Shown here in pieces: positions 51,107 through 60,603 of a DNA stretch of 64,000 bases. The notes under the pieces are model-generated. The model searched no databases. It was not told where the DNA came from and saw only the letters and a list, made by a program, of their open reading frames with translations. Source of the stretch: Bacillus sp. FJAT-18017 (GTDB lineage Bacteria > Bacillota > Bacilli > Bacillales > Cytobacillaceae); the NCBI RefSeq assembly GCF_001278805.1, contig NZ_CP012602.1, positions 3,941,501 to 4,005,500 of the forward strand, written 5' to 3'. Made by a program: the position numbers and the translations under genes. Within the stretch, counting starts at the first letter, position 1, and each line of letters begins with the position of its first letter.

Positions 51107-51364
51107 GAATTAATTTTAACGTTGTTTAACTATCACCCGTTAGTGGAATAAATTCAAAAACCATTTATATTTTAAATTGTTTACTTATACCTAACCTATT
51201 CTTCAAACCAAAATAGAACTTCAATATTTACTTTTAAAACCTCCGCAATATCATAAGTAAGTTTGAATGAAAGGTTATATTTTCCATAGAAAAGTGGTTA
51301 CTTCAACTATTATTTAACGTCAAAAAACCTTCTGTTCCTATGGATTTAATGTCATTTTTCATCT

Positions 51365-51844
51365 CTATTTTATTTTTATTTTTTCAATGCTTAATATTGA
51401 TTTTTCTTGTAATGGAAAAATCACTTCTTGTTCTGCTCTGATTGCCGGTGAGTTTAATTCGAAATTAGCAATATCAAGTTTCATAGCTTCTATAAATCCT
51501 TTAACACTAATTCCTGGATTATCTTTTGTTGCTTCTGCTGTAATTATTGTATGAGAACACGATGAATCGAACCAATATAAATCTTCTAAATTTTCAGCTG
51601 ATGTCCATGAAACATAATGATTATTTAAATTTACTTCATCATGGTCTAAATGAATTCTTCTTATTTTCCCTGTATACAGTAGATATTTTGCAAACTCATT
51701 GTCATCTTCATCTTCACTGTTCTCCCACTTACGAATATTTTGTAACACCTGTTTCCAACATTCATCTGTTTTATCTAAATTGCTTCTCCCACTTCCTCTT
51801 TTTGGATGATTTACCCACATTTTAAATAATTCAAATAGATTCAT
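51365..51844 (-). CDS. Unknown soluble protein of about 159 residues
   Basis: Acidic soluble protein without recognised domain. Visible features: MNLFELFKMWVNHPKRGSGR, an acidic stretch NSEDEDDNEF and a Trp-rich core (HYVSWTSAENLEDLYWFDSS). Such single-domain proteins often are immunity or phage-related proteins, but there is no direct support. ATG 51844 follows AAGGAG seven bases upstream and is preferred to the ATG at 51874. It lies within the inverted-repeat-bounded segment. Confidence 0.65.
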   Translation of the reverse strand: MNLFELFKMWVNHPKRGSGRSNLDKTDECWKQVLQNIRKWENSEDEDDNEFAKYLLYTGKIRRIHLDHDEVNLNNHYVSWTSAENLEDLYWFDSSCSHTIITAEATKDNPGISVKGFIEAMKLDIANFELNSPAIRAEQEVIFPLQEKSILSIEKIKIK

Positions 51845-51945
51845 TTTTAACTCCTTATTTTTAATACATACCATTATACTCTCTTAATGGGTAAAGTCAG
51901 GATAGTGCGGGTTTACAACGCTAAGGAATTTTCAACCCATTAATA

Positions 51946-51980
51946 AAAGTCGATTTCCTAGTTAAAGAATCGACTTTTCT
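51946..51980 (-). terminator. Rho-independent terminator of the 52084 gene
   Basis: AAAAGTCGATT pairs with AATCGACTTTT, perfect stem with flanking A/T runs. Confidence 0.85.
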
Positions 51981-51995
51981 TATTTATTCTTGTTC

Positions 51996-52035
51996 AACTA
52001 AAGCACCCGTTACTTTAAGTACTACATTTCACAAT
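51996..52035. repeat. Dispersed intergenic repeat (CACCCGTTA family)
   Basis: AACTAAAGCACCCGTTA-CTTTAAGT followed by TTCACAAT. A close copy lies at 62881; looser ones at 52671 and 7542. Confidence 0.65.
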
Positions 52036-52083
52036 CTTACACATTGATGTTAATCACATTTTTTTAGATAGGGGAATTATAGA

Positions 52084-52530
52084 TTAATATTTCGAATCTT
52101 GAACTTCTTTCATCAATTTTTCAGGTTTACGTCTTAATTTCCATAGCTCATTATTGTGTCTTATCTTTATTGATGCGTTATTTGATTTCATAAATTGGTT
52201 AATCTTTATGTCAGAAAAGCCCTGCATCTTCAAATACCGCTTTAACTCTCTGATTGCAGCTTGACTTTTTTCATATACAAGGCGTTTTTCAGCCTCATCT
52301 CGATTGATACCCCAATACTTATTTAAAACACGAATAATTTCATCATCATCAACATCAGTATCATACAGTGCTGCAATAGTATTTGTGATTCCTATTTCAA
52401 TTGCATCTGAAAAAGCTGCCTCTCCTGCTTGATTTATACTATCTCCGTATAACCTTAAAGCTAAACCTGCAACAATTTTTCCACCTGACGCTATATATTC
52501 CTTAACATCATCACTGCTGATAACTGACAT
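52084..52530 (-). CDS. Unknown helical protein of 148 residues
   Basis: Soluble, with a glycine-rich start (YIASGGKIVAGLALRLYG), a middle acidic turn (DTDVDDDEIIRVLNKYWGI) and a basic C-terminus with many Lys. No family is recognised. A GGAGGAGCGGAG site precedes the ATG. It has its own terminator. With the gene at 51365 it forms the content of the inverted-repeat-bounded segment. Confidence 0.7.
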   Translation of the reverse strand: MSVISSDDVKEYIASGGKIVAGLALRLYGDSINQAGEAAFSDAIEIGITNTIAALYDTDVDDDEIIRVLNKYWGINRDEAEKRLVYEKSQAAIRELKRYLKMQGFSDIKINQFMKSNNASIKIRHNNELWKLRRKPEKLMKEVQDSKY

Positions 52531-52670
52531 ATCTCCGCTCCTCCAATTACATAAATTCTAATTTATCGACTTGTTTCTAAGTCCAATTATAGCATGGTAC
52601 AGTTAATATTTCGGTAATTACTTAGCTCATCCTTTATATAAGTAGTTAAGCATTACTTCCCTACTTATTA

Positions 52671-52710
52671 AACTAAACTACCCCGTTAGCTTAAGTAGAA
52701 CTGTTCACAG
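52671..52710. repeat. Diverged copy of the CACCCGTTA-family repeat
   Basis: AACTAAACTACCCCGTTAG-CTTAAGT then GTTCACAG. It matches the copies at 51996 and 62881 with several changes. Confidence 0.45.
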
Positions 52711-52907
52711 TCTTTATTAGATATTAACATAAATACCCATCTTATTTGCCCCAGTTCCCAGTTTACTTATATTTTTGAATGGCAATTTGTATATCAAATT
52801 GTATGTTATTTTGCAGGGGTACAACAACTAGTGTACCGTTACAAAATGGGGTGTATTTCCGCATACAAATTTCATTGTATTTTCCGCTTAAATCGCTTTA
52901 TATCAAT

Positions 52908-52951
52908 AAAAAACGAGTGACAAATTAGCATACAATTTGCCACTCGTTTTC
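52908..52951. terminator. Terminator-like palindrome
   Basis: AAAACGAGTG-CAAATT pairs with AATTTG-CACTCGTTTT. No gene ends close on the plus strand; it could end transcripts from the racemase side. Confidence 0.6.
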
Positions 52952-52968
52952 CTATACATTTTCGTATG

Positions 52969-53013
52969 TTTGCGATAGGGAACGGAACCCGTTACTAGAA
53001 TATAGGCCGCCTT
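52969..53013. repeat. Right inverted repeat flanking a 2-kb segment
   Basis: Reverse complement of the repeat at 50945 (TTTGCGATAGGGAACGG then AACCCGTTA ... GGCCGCCTT), about 80 percent identical over the whole and one mismatch in the core. Confidence 0.65.
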
Positions 53014-53082
53014 AAAACGTTCCGATGTTTGCATGAACGCATACCCCAGTATCTCTTAAACTTTTAATAGATTAAGTGCACT

Positions 53083-53838
53083 TTATGATACGTTACCACT
53101 AATGCTTTTCGGACTGGGATACTTATTTGTTAATATAATCCCTTTTGCCTGTTCCACAGCCATTATAGCGAGTAATTGTGTGGGGTTTATTTTGGCAATA
53201 TCAGTCTTTAAATAAGGAAATAAAAGTGGGATTTCTGTACAGCCTCCAATACAAGCTACTATCCCTTCCTCCATTTCATATCGATTTAAAATTGTACTGA
53301 GTTGCTGAATAAAATCATTGGTTTCAGCGTAGCCTTCCTTTACTTTTTTAATTGCTAGTTCAATTATTTCTTGATCTTGCTCTCTTGGCAAACACAAATT
53401 AAGGCCTAAGGAATAAAAATCCTTTTGATATAAATTTGTTTGTATCGTAGCGCTGGAGGCCAGAAGTAGCATTTTACCAGAAAAATAGGAATAATGTCTT
53501 TGGATGTATGTTGCTGTATATTTGATCATACTGTGGATTGGGACTTTTACAGTCTTTTGGATTTTGTCTAACCAAAAATGAGCTGTGTTACAAGCAATAA
53601 TAATAAAATCAGCTCCTGCCGCTTCCAATCGCTGCGCGGATTCAACTAACATTGGTAATGGGCTTTCAGTGCCTTGCAAGATAGCTGGAACCCTAGGTGG
53701 TATTTGCGGATAATTATCTACAATAATATGAATATGTTCTTGGTCAGTTTTAGCAGGGGTATTTCTCACAATTTCAGCAAATAGATCGGCTGTTGCCATT
53801 GGACCCATGCCACCTAGAATGCCAATTTTTTTACTCAT
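53083..53838 (-). CDS. Aspartate/glutamate racemase-family protein
   Basis: 251 residues. N-terminal GILGGMGPMATADLF and the two catalytic-cysteine regions, IACNTAH (C83) and CIGGCTEIPLL (C197/C201). Members interconvert L- and D-aspartate or related acids by a two-base, cofactor-free mechanism in the cytosol. GGAGAGC site before ATG. It is the last gene of a run on the minus strand with the DAACS symporter and the desulfhydrase-like enzyme, so probably part of amino-acid use. Confidence 0.92.
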   Translation of the reverse strand: MSKKIGILGGMGPMATADLFAEIVRNTPAKTDQEHIHIIVDNYPQIPPRVPAILQGTESPLPMLVESAQRLEAAGADFIIIACNTAHFWLDKIQKTVKVPIHSMIKYTATYIQRHYSYFSGKMLLLASSATIQTNLYQKDFYSLGLNLCLPREQDQEIIELAIKKVKEGYAETNDFIQQLSTILNRYEMEEGIVACIGGCTEIPLLFPYLKTDIAKINPTQLLAIMAVEQAKGIILTNKYPSPKSISGNVS

Positions 53839-53891
53839 TTAAACGCTCTCCTTATTTAAATCGTAAGGGCACGTACTGTAACCAAACCTCC

Positions 53892-55142
53892 CTACACACT
53901 AACAGCAGTTGGTTCATCCACTGTATCGACAAGGTTCTTGCCACCCACTTTATAGAGTAATACAGCAGCAATCGTATTCCCGAAAACATTGACAGCCGTC
54001 CGGCCCATATCCATAAATCGGTCAACTCCTGTTATTAAAGCAATGGCTTCTAATGGAAGATTAAGTGATGTTAGAATAACTGACAAAACTACCAATGAAG
54101 CTGCCGGTACATTTGCTGTTCCTTTGTTGGCAATTAAGGTTGTTACAAGAATCGTTAAAATAGTAGGCAGACTCAAATGCATACCATATGCTTCCGCTAT
54201 AAAACAAACGGCGAGAGACTGATAAAGAGCAGCCCCATCAAGGTTGAAACTGTAACCTAGTGGGAGGACGAAAGAAACAACTTTGTTTGGTATCCCCGCC
54301 TTCTCGAGAATTTTCATGTGTACAGGTAAAGTTACTTCAGAGGAGGTTGTAGTAAAGCCTAAAAGCAATGGTTCCATAACCTTTTTAGTATACGAGAAAG
54401 GATTGATCTTAAGTGAGGCGAGGATAATCCAGAATAATACCATAATAACGAGCAAGCCAATATACATGACACCAATCAATTTTGCCAATCCAAAAATAAC
54501 ACTGCCGCCTTGAGTCGCAAACACCCATGCCATGATAGCTGCTACAGCTATTGGAGCCGTTGCTACAACTCCTTGAGTCAGTTTGAACATAGCCTCAAGA
54601 ATACCTTCTAGAAAGTTAATGACTGCCTTGGCTTTATCACCAATAGAAGATAATGCTAGACCGAAACAGATGGCAAAAAAGAGCGTTGGAATAATTTTTT
54701 GCTCGGCCATTGCATTCACAACATTGTCGGGAATAAGATCCGTTATAAATTTAACCCAATCAATTGATGTTGCAAGATTTTCTGGAATCGCGCCTGTTGC
54801 CTGTAAGGTCACTCCCGCTGCCGGATGAAAAATGGCGTTTAGTGTGATACCTAAAATAATACAAAACCCAGTAGCTATATAAAACCAGACAAAAGCAAGT
54901 CCCCCAAGACGCCCTAACTCTTTCCGATTAGAACCCATCTTGTAGATTCCTAAAGTAACAGCTGAAAACACAAGAGGTATAACAATCATTTTAATGGCTT
55001 TGATAAAAAGAGTACCAATCGGCTGGAGGTTTTCCCCAACATTAGGCCATAATAACCCAATAATCGTACCTAAGATTAATCCAATAATAATCAGAGCCCA
55101 TAGAGGTAACCGTTTAAATAATGATTTTTTCTTTTCTGCCAT
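53892..55142 (-). CDS. Dicarboxylate/amino acid:cation symporter (DAACS family)
   Basis: 416 residues. DAACS features: TTTSSEVTLP (hairpin HP1 counterpart), SFNLDGAALYQSLA (NMDGT counterpart) and LTGVDRFMDMGRTAVNVFGN near the C-terminus with R and D residues that bind amino-acid substrate. Eight spans and two re-entrant loops are expected. Substrates could be glutamate, aspartate or cystine. AGGAGGC site before ATG. Position between racemase and desulfhydrase genes suggests uptake of the amino acid these enzymes degrade (inference). Confidence 0.93.
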   Translation of the reverse strand: MAEKKKSLFKRLPLWALIIIGLILGTIIGLLWPNVGENLQPIGTLFIKAIKMIVIPLVFSAVTLGIYKMGSNRKELGRLGGLAFVWFYIATGFCIILGITLNAIFHPAAGVTLQATGAIPENLATSIDWVKFITDLIPDNVVNAMAEQKIIPTLFFAICFGLALSSIGDKAKAVINFLEGILEAMFKLTQGVVATAPIAVAAIMAWVFATQGGSVIFGLAKLIGVMYIGLLVIMVLFWIILASLKINPFSYTKKVMEPLLLGFTTTSSEVTLPVHMKILEKAGIPNKVVSFVLPLGYSFNLDGAALYQSLAVCFIAEAYGMHLSLPTILTILVTTLIANKGTANVPAASLVVLSVILTSLNLPLEAIALITGVDRFMDMGRTAVNVFGNTIAAVLLYKVGGKNLVDTVDEPTAVSV

Positions 55143-55204
55143 TAAGTGAGCCTCCTATAAATTTTTTTCAATCACCGTTCTATTCATGTATAAAAAAAGT
55201 TCTA

Positions 55205-56230
55205 TTAAATAGATAAAATTGCTTCTGATGACTTAGCGAAAAAAATAGAATCATATGCAAATAACGCTGGTGAACCGCCAGTATGAATAAAAAGAACCCG
55301 ATCTTCCTTTTTAAAAAATCCCTTTCGAATCAGATCGATCAATCCACTGGCCACTTTACCTGTATAGACGGGATCAAGCAAAATGCCTTCATGCTCAGCA
55401 AATAACCTTACTGCTTCGATCATCCCAGGTGTTGGAAGCGAATAGCCCTGGCCAACATATTGATCAAAACAATTAACGAGTTCTTTAGGGACATCACTCT
55501 TAATGCCAACATACTTAGCAGTTTTTTGGACTAAGCGATAAACAAGTTCTTCCTGCTCGTCCTTTTTCCGGCTTACATTAATACCCAAAATTGGCGTAGG
55601 CGTATTTGTGCCGTAAAACCCTGTCACAAGGCCGGCGTGTGTTCCTGCACTGCCGCTGGCGGTAACAATATAATCTAAATTAAGCCCCATATCTAATGTC
55701 TGTGATAATAACTCCTGTGCACAAGCGACATAGCCTGTTGCACCAACCTCATTTGATCCACCTCCCGGGATTATATAGGCTTTTCTTCCTTCCTCAGCTA
55801 ACTTACTTTTAACCTCCTCCATCGCTTGCATCATATTGGTTCCACCCGGAACTACGCTAATCCCATCAGCCCCTAACAATTTAAATAAAAAATTATTGCC
55901 ATTCGCTTCTGGTGAATAGCTATTAGGGACTCGTTCTTCGAGAACAAGGTGACACTTGAGCTTCTCTTTAACAGCCGCACCAAGAGTAAGTCTGCAATGA
56001 TTTGATTGTACAGCGCCACATGTAATTAACGTGTCCGCTCCCTGCTTAATGGCATCGGCAACAAGGAACTCCAATTTCCTTGTTTTATTACCCCCAGCGG
56101 CTAATCCAAGTAAATCATCTCTTTTTACATAAATAGTTGGACCATTCAAGGCATTTGAAAGATTAGACAACTTTTCAATCGGAGTAACGTATTCGGTATA
56201 CCGTCTTCGTGGAAAGCGAGTTAAATCCAA
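55205..56230 (-). CDS. D-cysteine desulfhydrase-like PLP enzyme (ACC deaminase family)
   Basis: About 341 residues. Fold-type II PLP enzyme: RFPRRRYTEYVTPIEKLSNL, GNKTRKLEF with PLP Lys K49, CGAVQSNHCRL, and HTGGSPALFAY near the end. This matches D-cysteine desulfhydrase (DcyD) and ACC deaminase; D-cysteine is the likelier substrate. The start is TTG at 56230 behind AAAAGGGGG, which gives the family's usual N-terminus; the ATG at 56278 would add 16 unrelated residues. Divergent from the LysR gene that probably regulates it. Confidence 0.9.
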   Translation of the reverse strand: MDLTRFPRRRYTEYVTPIEKLSNLSNALNGPTIYVKRDDLLGLAAGGNKTRKLEFLVADAIKQGADTLITCGAVQSNHCRLTLGAAVKEKLKCHLVLEERVPNSYSPEANGNNFLFKLLGADGISVVPGGTNMMQAMEEVKSKLAEEGRKAYIIPGGGSNEVGATGYVACAQELLSQTLDMGLNLDYIVTASGSAGTHAGLVTGFYGTNTPTPILGINVSRKKDEQEELVYRLVQKTAKYVGIKSDVPKELVNCFDQYVGQGYSLPTPGMIEAVRLFAEHEGILLDPVYTGKVASGLIDLIRKGFFKKEDRVLFIHTGGSPALFAYDSIFFAKSSEAILSI

Positions 56231-56362
56231 TTTAGAAAACCCCCTTTTAACATTTGTAAGAATATTACTAATATTCATAATAATATGCTAAACTTAGTTA
56301 GTAAATCGATTATTTTTAATAGCGATTATAAGTTTCTCTAATGGTAAGGGGGTGAGTTGACG

Positions 56363-57250
56363 GTGGACCATCGGCTGAACATCTTTTTAACCGTTGCTGA
56401 ACAACATAGTTTTTCTAAAACTGCCGATAAACTATACATCACGCAATCAGCTGTTAGCCAGGCGATAAAATCCTTAGAAAAAGAGTATGGAATGGAGCTA
56501 TTGGAGCGAAGCAACAAATATATTGGGTTAACGAAAGCGGGAAAAATTTTATATTATCACGGCAAAGAAATTATGGAGCAATATGCACTTGTGGACAAAT
56601 TCATTGAAGATATACATACGACAGCAAGTGGTGCCTTATGGATTGGGGCAAGTTACACGTTCGGTGAATACTCACTTCCAAAAATGATGAGTGAGTTTAA
56701 AACCAATTATCCAAATATCAAACCAAAAATAACGATTAAAAACACACACCGTATTATTGAACAACTACTTCGGCGCGAATTAGACATCGGGATCATTAAT
56801 GGCCGCATTCAACATCCTAACTTACTAATCAAACCTTTTGCCCTTGACGAAATGGTAGTGATTGTCCCAATTAATCATCCTTTGGGATGTGAGAAAGTAG
56901 TCACTACCGAAGAACTGGAATCTGAAACATGGGTAATTCGCGAATCTGGCTCTGGTACAAGGGAATTAACGGATCATATGTTTCAGCAGACAGGTATTCA
57001 TCCTAAAGAAATAATGGAATTTGGAAGCCCCCAAATTATTAAGGAGTCCGTCGAAGTTGGTTTGGGGATTTCCTATATTTCTAAAGGTGCGATTAGAAAG
57101 GAATTAGCACTAGGAACGCTTTGCGCTTTAAACATTAAAGGATTTGATTCAACTCAACTGTTCTTTTACGCGACTAGGGATACACAAATTCAAACTAAAG
57201 CTGCTGAATTATTTATTACATTCCTAGAAAAAACACATGCAGAGGTTTAA
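56363..57250 (+). CDS. LysR-family transcriptional regulator
   Basis: About 295 residues. The HTH reads NIFLTVAEQHSFSKTADKLY and ITQSAVSQAIKSLEKEYGM, then the effector domain about 90-295. It is divergent from the desulfhydrase/symporter/racemase genes and also upstream of RidA and the lyases, so it probably activates one or both sides with an amino acid or its product as effector. GTG at 56363 and TTG at 56357 both fit AAGGGGGTGA; GTG was chosen for spacing. Confidence 0.92.
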   Translation: MDHRLNIFLTVAEQHSFSKTADKLYITQSAVSQAIKSLEKEYGMELLERSNKYIGLTKAGKILYYHGKEIMEQYALVDKFIEDIHTTASGALWIGASYTFGEYSLPKMMSEFKTNYPNIKPKITIKNTHRIIEQLLRRELDIGIINGRIQHPNLLIKPFALDEMVVIVPINHPLGCEKVVTTEELESETWVIRESGSGTRELTDHMFQQTGIHPKEIMEFGSPQIIKESVEVGLGISYISKGAIRKELALGTLCALNIKGFDSTQLFFYATRDTQIQTKAAELFITFLEKTHAEV

Positions 57251-57323
57251 GCATTTTTCAATTTACCAGAGAGGGCTGCTTATGGAATAGAAAATTAAAT
57301 CAATAAATTTAGGGGTGTTCTGA

Positions 57324-57698
57324 ATGAGGAGCATTTTTCAGGTAGGGAATTTGAAGTCTAACGGTCATTATGCATTAGCAACAATTCATAACGATATAGT
57401 TTATGTATCCGGCCAATTTGCCATTGACCCCGAAACACAACAAAAGAAGTTTGGCACAATTGAAGAGGAAACGCTACAAGCACTGAAAAATATTGAATAT
57501 ATTTTAAATGAAGCAGGCAGCCAAAAGAATCAAATTTTGCGAATGACACTTTATATTCCAGATATACAATTATGGGATCGTGTTGACCGTGTCTATAAAG
57601 AATTCTTCGAAAACCATAAACCAGCACGATCAGTTGTACCAACGAATGAGCTGCATTTTGGTTTTAAAATAGAAATTGAAGCCATTGCATTTATTTAA
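57324..57698 (+). CDS. RidA-family reactive imine deaminase
   Basis: 124 residues, the family size. ARSVVPTNEL supplies the carboxylate-binding Arg (R102) and IEIEAIA the catalytic-side Glu (E118). RidA hydrolyses enamine/imine intermediates released by PLP lyases such as the desulfhydrase- and threonine-synthase-like enzymes next to it. This protects other PLP enzymes. AGGGGTG site before ATG. It lies 73 bases after the LysR gene. Confidence 0.93.
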   Translation: MRSIFQVGNLKSNGHYALATIHNDIVYVSGQFAIDPETQQKKFGTIEEETLQALKNIEYILNEAGSQKNQILRMTLYIPDIQLWDRVDRVYKEFFENHKPARSVVPTNELHFGFKIEIEAIAFI

Positions 57699-58062
57699 AA
57701 TTATATTGTGAAGAATCTATATAGAGTAAACTTAAGTTTTTCTGCAATTTCCACTCCACAAAGGGAAGCTTCTTAGAATATTCATCGCAGGGACATGCGT
57801 TCTTTGCCTGTCACGAGGCACTTCGCTTTCCGTGGGCGGCCGTGGAGCCTCCTCGGCGCCTAGGGCACCTGCGGGGTCTCCCCTGTACCGCTTTTCCCCC
57901 AGGACGTTGAATAATCGTCTCTGAAAAAGCACCGCAGGAGAAAATGCGTTTTTTGCATTTTCGAACGAGTCTTCGTGCCTTCCGTTCTAATTTATAGAGT
58001 CTTGACTTCAGAAATTCTTTAGTTTTATTAAAATAATAATCTCAATATTTAAAAATATACTA
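57699..58062. other. Intergenic region mostly made of a G+C-rich repeat
   Basis: Apart from the repeat at 57765-57990 the sequence is A+T-rich and holds the promoter of the gene at 58063. No other gene. Confidence 0.55.
57765..57990. repeat. G+C-rich Bacillus-type dispersed repeat
   Basis: A block far richer in G+C than its surroundings, with the words CTTTCCGTGGGCGG, GGAGCCTCCTCGG and CTGCGGGGTCTC. As I recall it, this type of intergenic repeat occurs many times in Bacillaceae genomes. It has no coding function. Confidence 0.6.
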
Positions 58063-59190
58063 ATGCCAAGAAAAGGAGTGAGAATAATAAAGGAACAATA
58101 TGTATGTTATTCATGTGCAACTACATATGATGTGACAGAAAAGATTTGGAAGTGCACATGTGGAGGTTTGTTGGATTTAGTAAAAGATGAGACAACCTTT
58201 GATATTTCGAGGCTGCAAGAAGGACCTCCAACAATGTGGCGGTACATAGATGCTTTGCCATTTAAACGAAATTCAACCAGTTGGCAAGCAATTACATTGG
58301 GGGAAGGATACACTCCGTTAATAAAATTAGACCATTCGGAGCCGAATACCTTTGTCAAAGTAGATTATATGATGCCTACATTATCTTTTAAAGATCGCGG
58401 TGCAGCAGTATTAATTGCCAAAGCAAAAGAAATAGGTGTTACGAAAGTCATTGCAGATAGTAGCGGGAACGCAGGAACATCGATTGCGGCATATGCTGCA
58501 CGTGCTGGTATAGCTTGTGATGTTTTCCTCAGAGAAGGAACGTCACCGAAAAAAATCGCACAGGTTAAAGCTCATGGTGCTAACGTTCGGGCAATTAAAG
58601 GCACACGGGAAGATGTAGCTAGAGCTGCGCAAACAGCTGTAAATGAAGAGAATATATTTTATGCAAGTCATGTTTATAACCCGTTTTTTTATGAGGGAAC
58701 AAAAACATATGCTTATGAAATTTGGGAACAGCTGAAATGTGCACCAGATGCCCTTATTATTCCTGTTGGAAACGGTACATTATTGTTAGGCGCCTATTAT
58801 GGATTTATGGAATTACTAGAGAGTGGACTTATAAAGAAAATGCCGAAGTTAATTGCGATTCAAGCTGAAAATTGTGCCCCTTTAGCGAAAGGCTTTATGA
58901 GCCATGGTCCGTTTGAACCTGTCGAAAATAAAGGCACAATCGCGGAAGGAATCGCTATAGCGGCACCAGCACGAGCTGTGCAAATTTTAGAAAAAATCCG
59001 TGATACGGATGGAGAAATTATAACAACTACCGAAGAAGAAATTATACAAGCGCGTATCACGCTAGCTGGGAAAGGTTTTTATGTAGAACCGACAACCGCT
59101 GCGAACTACGCTGGATACTTAAAATACAAACACTCCCCTTCTGAAAGGATTATTATTCCTTTATGTGGGGCGGGAATTAAGTCGAATTAA
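58063..59190 (+). CDS. Threonine synthase-like PLP-dependent lyase
   Basis: About 375 residues. The N-terminus carries a zinc-ribbon-like CYSC ... CTCG, then fold-type II PLP enzyme motifs: SFKDRGAAVLIAKA with the PLP Lys, SSGNAGTSIAAYAARAG and PVGNGTLLLGAY. It is closest to threonine synthase-like proteins, but in this cluster it could act as a lyase or dehydratase on a hydroxy-amino acid. Start uncertain: ATG 58063 has no good site, while an AAAAGGAGTGA stretch lies inside the frame a few codons on; a non-ATG start near 58085 is possible. Confidence 0.85.
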   Translation: MPRKGVRIIKEQYVCYSCATTYDVTEKIWKCTCGGLLDLVKDETTFDISRLQEGPPTMWRYIDALPFKRNSTSWQAITLGEGYTPLIKLDHSEPNTFVKVDYMMPTLSFKDRGAAVLIAKAKEIGVTKVIADSSGNAGTSIAAYAARAGIACDVFLREGTSPKKIAQVKAHGANVRAIKGTREDVARAAQTAVNEENIFYASHVYNPFFYEGTKTYAYEIWEQLKCAPDALIIPVGNGTLLLGAYYGFMELLESGLIKKMPKLIAIQAENCAPLAKGFMSHGPFEPVENKGTIAEGIAIAAPARAVQILEKIRDTDGEIITTTEEEIIQARITLAGKGFYVEPTTAANYAGYLKYKHSPSERIIIPLCGAGIKSN

Positions 59191-59269
59191 CGGAACATTC
59201 GGTTAAATACGAGTCTCTAGCTTTGCTACTATAATCCAATAAAGCTAACACTATAAAGGAGAGGAACAA

Positions 59270-60376
59270 ATGAACTATTCCGAGTTGGAAACACCGGCAC
59301 TTTTGATTGATAGAAACATAATGATGGATAATCTTTATTCAATGCAACATTATGCTGACAAATACAAAGTGAATTTACGGCCACATACCAAAACTCATAA
59401 AATGCCGAAGCTAGCCAAATTGCAAGAGGAATTAGGTGCCGTCGGTATTACCGTAGCAAAAGTAGGAGAAGCCGAGGTGATGGCTGAAAATGGTTTAAAA
59501 GACATTTTTATTGCCAATGAGATTGTCGGTAAATCGAAAATTGAACGAATTAGAAAACTATCTGAGCGCATTGATATCTCTTTTGGCATTGATAGTATCT
59601 ATCAAGTAACTGAAATTGAAGAAGTTTTCGAAGGAGCAAAGAAAAAAGCTCAGGTGCTAGTAGAAATTGAGGTTGGAGAGGAACGCTCTGGAATTATTGA
59701 AGAAAATGATTTCCGCTCTTTATTGAAAGCAGTAAAGTCATGTAAAAACGTTGAATTTAAAGGTGTTTTTTCCCATGATGGACATACTTATAAGGCAGAA
59801 AGTATAGATGAATGCAGAGAGCTATATGTTGAAAGTGTAAAAAGAACATTGCATTTTGCTGAAATAGCAGAAGAAATGGATCTCAAACCAAAGGTCGTAA
59901 GTATCGGTTCTACCCCCCCTTTCATGTTAAAATTTGAAATTCCAGATGGCGTAACAGAAATCAGACCTGGGACATATATTTTTATGGATTGCTCCCAGGC
60001 AAATGTTATCGGTACATACGATCGATGTGCAGCATCAGTTCTTACGACCATCATTAGTAAACCTACTAAGGAGCGAGTTATTACAGACGTAGGGGCGAAA
60101 GGAATTACAGCTCAAACTAGAACTAAAGGTCTCACAAAAACAAAAGGACTTGGTCGCATTAAAGAATTTGACGATGTCTATATATTTGGTGTTTTCGACG
60201 AACATGCGATCATTTACAATGAAGAATTCAGCAATCAAGTGAATATAGGAGATAAAGTGCAAATCATCCCTAATCATATTTGCCCTGTTAGTAATTTACA
60301 TGAGAAAGCCTTTTTAATCTCGGAAGGTGAAATTGTGGAAGAAGTATTAATAGAATGCAGAGGGAAATTGCAATGA
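59270..60376 (+). CDS. D-threonine aldolase/D-serine dehydratase-like enzyme
   Basis: 368 residues. Alanine-racemase-fold PLP N-terminal domain with the PLP Lys in LRPHTKTHK (K41), and C-terminal DSD1-type zinc site around NHICPVSNL. This is the D-TA family: metal- and PLP-dependent cleavage of D-3-hydroxy-amino acids. AAAGGAGAGGAACAA before ATG. It follows the threonine-synthase-like gene by about 79 bases and ends in a strong terminator, closing the cluster. The set fits a D-amino-acid degradation pathway. Confidence 0.9.
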   Translation: MNYSELETPALLIDRNIMMDNLYSMQHYADKYKVNLRPHTKTHKMPKLAKLQEELGAVGITVAKVGEAEVMAENGLKDIFIANEIVGKSKIERIRKLSERIDISFGIDSIYQVTEIEEVFEGAKKKAQVLVEIEVGEERSGIIEENDFRSLLKAVKSCKNVEFKGVFSHDGHTYKAESIDECRELYVESVKRTLHFAEIAEEMDLKPKVVSIGSTPPFMLKFEIPDGVTEIRPGTYIFMDCSQANVIGTYDRCAASVLTTIISKPTKERVITDVGAKGITAQTRTKGLTKTKGLGRIKEFDDVYIFGVFDEHAIIYNEEFSNQVNIGDKVQIIPNHICPVSNLHEKAFLISEGEIVEEVLIECRGKLQ

Positions 60377-60406
60377 CTCACTCATTTTCATAAGTTATAA
60401 GGAAAT

Positions 60407-60450
60407 AAAAGACACAACCAGCGCGATTTAACCGCTAGTTGTGTCTTTTT
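60407..60450 (+). terminator. Rho-independent terminator of the D-amino-acid cluster
   Basis: AAAAGACACAAC-AGCG pairs with CGCT-GTTGTGTCTTTT, followed by T's. Strong stem. Confidence 0.9.
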
Positions 60451-60603
60451 ACTTGTAAAACCTCCGATAGTCCCCTTGTCCCCTGCTACCTATAAACTTA
60501 ATCAGTTATGAAAATATCTAATAAATCACTTTATACATTCGAAATAATGTTGATAAGAATTTGTGTTAACGTAGAGTCAAATGAGTTGAGTGGAGTGAAG
60601 CTG

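Larger units (their letters stand above)
52531..53082. other. Intergenic region with repeats only
   Basis: It contains a looser CACCCGTTA repeat (52671), a terminator-like palindrome (52908) and the right inverted repeat (52969). No gene was found. Confidence 0.55.
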
